From Caulobacter endophyticus (lineage in GTDB: Bacteria > Pseudomonadota > Alphaproteobacteria > Caulobacterales > Caulobacteraceae): DNA of 64,000 bases. The stretch is from assembly GCF_029543245.1 (NCBI RefSeq), contig NZ_JARQWV010000015.1, positions 1 to 64,000 of the forward strand, given 5' to 3'. The notes beneath the pieces are model-generated. The model saw only the letters and a list, made by a program, of their open reading frames with translations. It was not told where the DNA came from and searched no databases. The translations under genes were made by a program, and so were the position numbers. Below are positions 62,737 through 64,000 of the stretch, one piece after another. Position 1 is the first letter of the stretch, and every line of letters starts with the position of its first letter.

Positions 62737-63741
62737 ATGAAGCTCGCGTCTCTGAAGGGCGGCCGCGACGGCCGGCTGGTCGTGGTGTCGAACGACGTGG
62801 CCTGGTGCTCAGACGCCGGGACGATCGCGCCGACGCTGCAGGCCGCGCTCGACGATTGGGAGCGCTGCGAGCCGCTGCTGCGCGGGTTGGCCGAGAGCCT
62901 TGAGCACGGCGGCGTGCCCAAGGAGCGCTTTCACGAGCACGACGCCTTGAGCCCGCTGCCGCGCGCCTACCAGTGGGTGGACGGCAGCGCTTACGTCAAT
63001 CACGTGCAGCTGGTGCGCAAGGCGCGCGGGGCCGAGATGCCCGACAGCTTCTGGACCGATCCCTTGATGTACCAGGGCGCGTCGGACGGGTTCCTCAGCC
63101 CCCGCGACACCATCCCCCTGGCCGACGCGGCCTGGGGCTGCGATCTGGAGGGCGAGGTGGCGGTGATCGTCGGCGACGTGCCGCTGGGCGCCAGCCGCAA
63201 GGAGGCCCTGGAGGCCATTCGCCTTGTGATGCTGTGCAACGACGTCTCCCTGCGCAACCTGATCCCGGCCGAACTGGCCAAAGGCTTCGGCTTCGTGCAG
63301 TCAAAGCCGGCCAGCGCCTTCTCGCCGGTGGCGGTTTCGCCCGACGCCCTGCCGGGCTGGAGCGACGGCAAGCTGCACGGCGCGCTGCTGATCGAGCTGA
63401 ACGGCAAGGACTTCGGCAAGGCGGACGCCGGCGTCGACATGACCTTCGACTTCGGAACCCTGGTGGCTCACGCGGCCAAGACCCGCGCCCTGGCGGCCGG
63501 CACCATCGTCGGCTCGGGCACGGTTTCGAACCGCGACGCCGACGGCGGTCCGGGCAAGCCGATTTCGCAAGGAGGCCTTGGCTATTCGTGCCTGGCCGAG
63601 GTGCGCACCGTCGAGACTATCCTGCACGGCGCGCCCCAGACGCCGTTCCTGCTGGGTGACGACACCGTGCGCATCGAGATGAAGGACGCCAAGGGTCACA
63701 CCATCTTCGGCGCCATCGAGCAGACGGTCGAGCGGGTTTGA
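62737..63741 (+). CDS. fah: Fumarylacetoacetate hydrolase
   Basis: A 334-residue FAH-family hydrolase that splits fumarylacetoacetate to fumarate and acetoacetate, the last step of tyrosine breakdown. Metal ligands lie in CDLEGEVAVIVGD and the catalytic His is in the KERFHEHDALSPL region. The fold ends with GTVSNRD and a DDTVRIEMKDAKG strand. It is shorter than mammalian FAH (419) but normal for bacteria. ATG at 62737 follows AGAGGAAG. Its stop overlaps the next start. Confidence 0.95.
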   Translation: MKLASLKGGRDGRLVVVSNDVAWCSDAGTIAPTLQAALDDWERCEPLLRGLAESLEHGGVPKERFHEHDALSPLPRAYQWVDGSAYVNHVQLVRKARGAEMPDSFWTDPLMYQGASDGFLSPRDTIPLADAAWGCDLEGEVAVIVGDVPLGASRKEALEAIRLVMLCNDVSLRNLIPAELAKGFGFVQSKPASAFSPVAVSPDALPGWSDGKLHGALLIELNGKDFGKADAGVDMTFDFGTLVAHAAKTRALAAGTIVGSGTVSNRDADGGPGKPISQGGLGYSCLAEVRTVETILHGAPQTPFLLGDDTVRIEMKDAKGHTIFGAIEQTVERV

Positions 63742-64000
63742 ACGACGAAGTCGAAACGGTTGGACGAGTCTGGTCGACGCGCGCCGGGATCAATCTCGGC
63801 CCGCTGGACCTGATCGCCGACGGCGCGGCGCGCAACTACGTGCTGCAGATCGGCGCCAATCGTTTCCATGGCTTCGTGGTGCGCAGGGGCGAGGCGGCGT
63901 TCGGCTATGTCGACCGCTGCCCGCACGCCGGCCTGCCGCTGGCGCAGCAACTGGATCAGTACCTGACGCCTGATGGCGGCATGATCGCCTGCTCCTGGCA
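63738..64000 (+). CDS. Rieske [2Fe-2S] protein, 3' end beyond window
   Basis: A partial frame, open to the window edge (87 codons seen). The product begins MNDEVETVGRVWSTRAGI from a TTG overlapping the fah stop by three bases (TTGA). CPHAGLPL at ~58-65 and CSWH at the very end match the two cysteine-histidine pairs of a Rieske cluster. It is probably a small soluble Rieske ferredoxin-type protein co-transcribed with tyrosine catabolism; a maleylacetoacetate isomerase gene may follow. The missing 3' end prevents a firm family call. Confidence 0.8.
   Translation, partial: MNDEVETVGRVWSTRAGINLGPLDLIADGAARNYVLQIGANRFHGFVVRRGEAAFGYVDRCPHAGLPLAQQLDQYLTPDGGMIACSW

Overview
The window is high-GC alphaproteobacterial chromosome, almost certainly Caulobacter or a very close relative. 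The evidence is the Caulobacter-type sphingolipid gene set (spt, acp, cerR, acyl-ACP synthetase, ceramide N-acyltransferase, ceramide kinase), an ftsQ-ftsA-ftsZ cluster whose ftsZ leader holds a perfect CtrA box (TTAA-N7-TTAA) and GANTC (CcrM) sites, and several families of palindromic intergenic repeats. I saw no rRNA, tRNA, CRISPR array, insertion sequence or prophage. Coding density is high and most genes are core or lineage-specific chromosomal genes.

Layout. 0.4-9.6 kb: carB, a patatin-like lipoprotein, a cold-shock protein, small hypotheticals, a secreted esterase-fold protein lacking its nucleophile, a Phd/VapC-type toxin-antitoxin pair with a 40-bp palindromic operator, pgsA and a PhyH-family dioxygenase. 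9.8-18.5 kb: an SDR, an MFS transporter, an HWE histidine kinase, an AttH/CrtC-like protein with two inserted NPGSGY-type repeats, uvrC, a ParE-type toxin-antitoxin pair and a TIGR02466-like oxygenase. 18.6-23.8 kb: a multicopper oxidase, a Tat-exported tyrosinase, a small beta-rich protein and a DJ-1/isonitrile-hydratase-like protein in one direction. 23.9-29.9 kb: a LicC-like nucleotidyltransferase, a phosphodiester-glycosidase lipoprotein, then an NO-defence block: nsrR divergent from a truncated-haemoglobin/YeaR-type fusion, hmp and a small membrane protein.

30.0-46.8 kb is the ceramide/anionic sphingolipid locus. It holds a MobA-like nucleotidyltransferase, the ceramide N-acyltransferase, LptG/LptF paralogues and a HIT protein on one strand. 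A rightward trio follows (CDP-alcohol phosphotransferase, ceramide kinase, nucleotidyltransferase-like protein), then a leftward operon (LptC-like, CDP-glycerol-transferase-like, flippase, acyl-ACP synthetase, cerR, acp, spt). Together they look like a complete route: make ceramide, phosphorylate it, decorate it with an anionic headgroup and move it to the outer membrane with a dedicated Lpt-like bridge.

46.8-53 kb: a fold-III PLP enzyme, an FAD-linked lactone/alditol oxidase with a palindromic operator, a TetR regulator, a class-C beta-lactamase-fold hydrolase and an M28 peptidase. 53.0-58.0 kb: ftsQ, ftsA, a 53-residue zinc-ribbon membrane protein, a long regulatory gap and ftsZ. 58.2-64.0 kb: a tyrosine/phenylalanine degradation cluster (Lrp regulator, aromatic-type aminotransferase, hpd, hmgA, fah and the start of a Rieske protein cut by the window edge).
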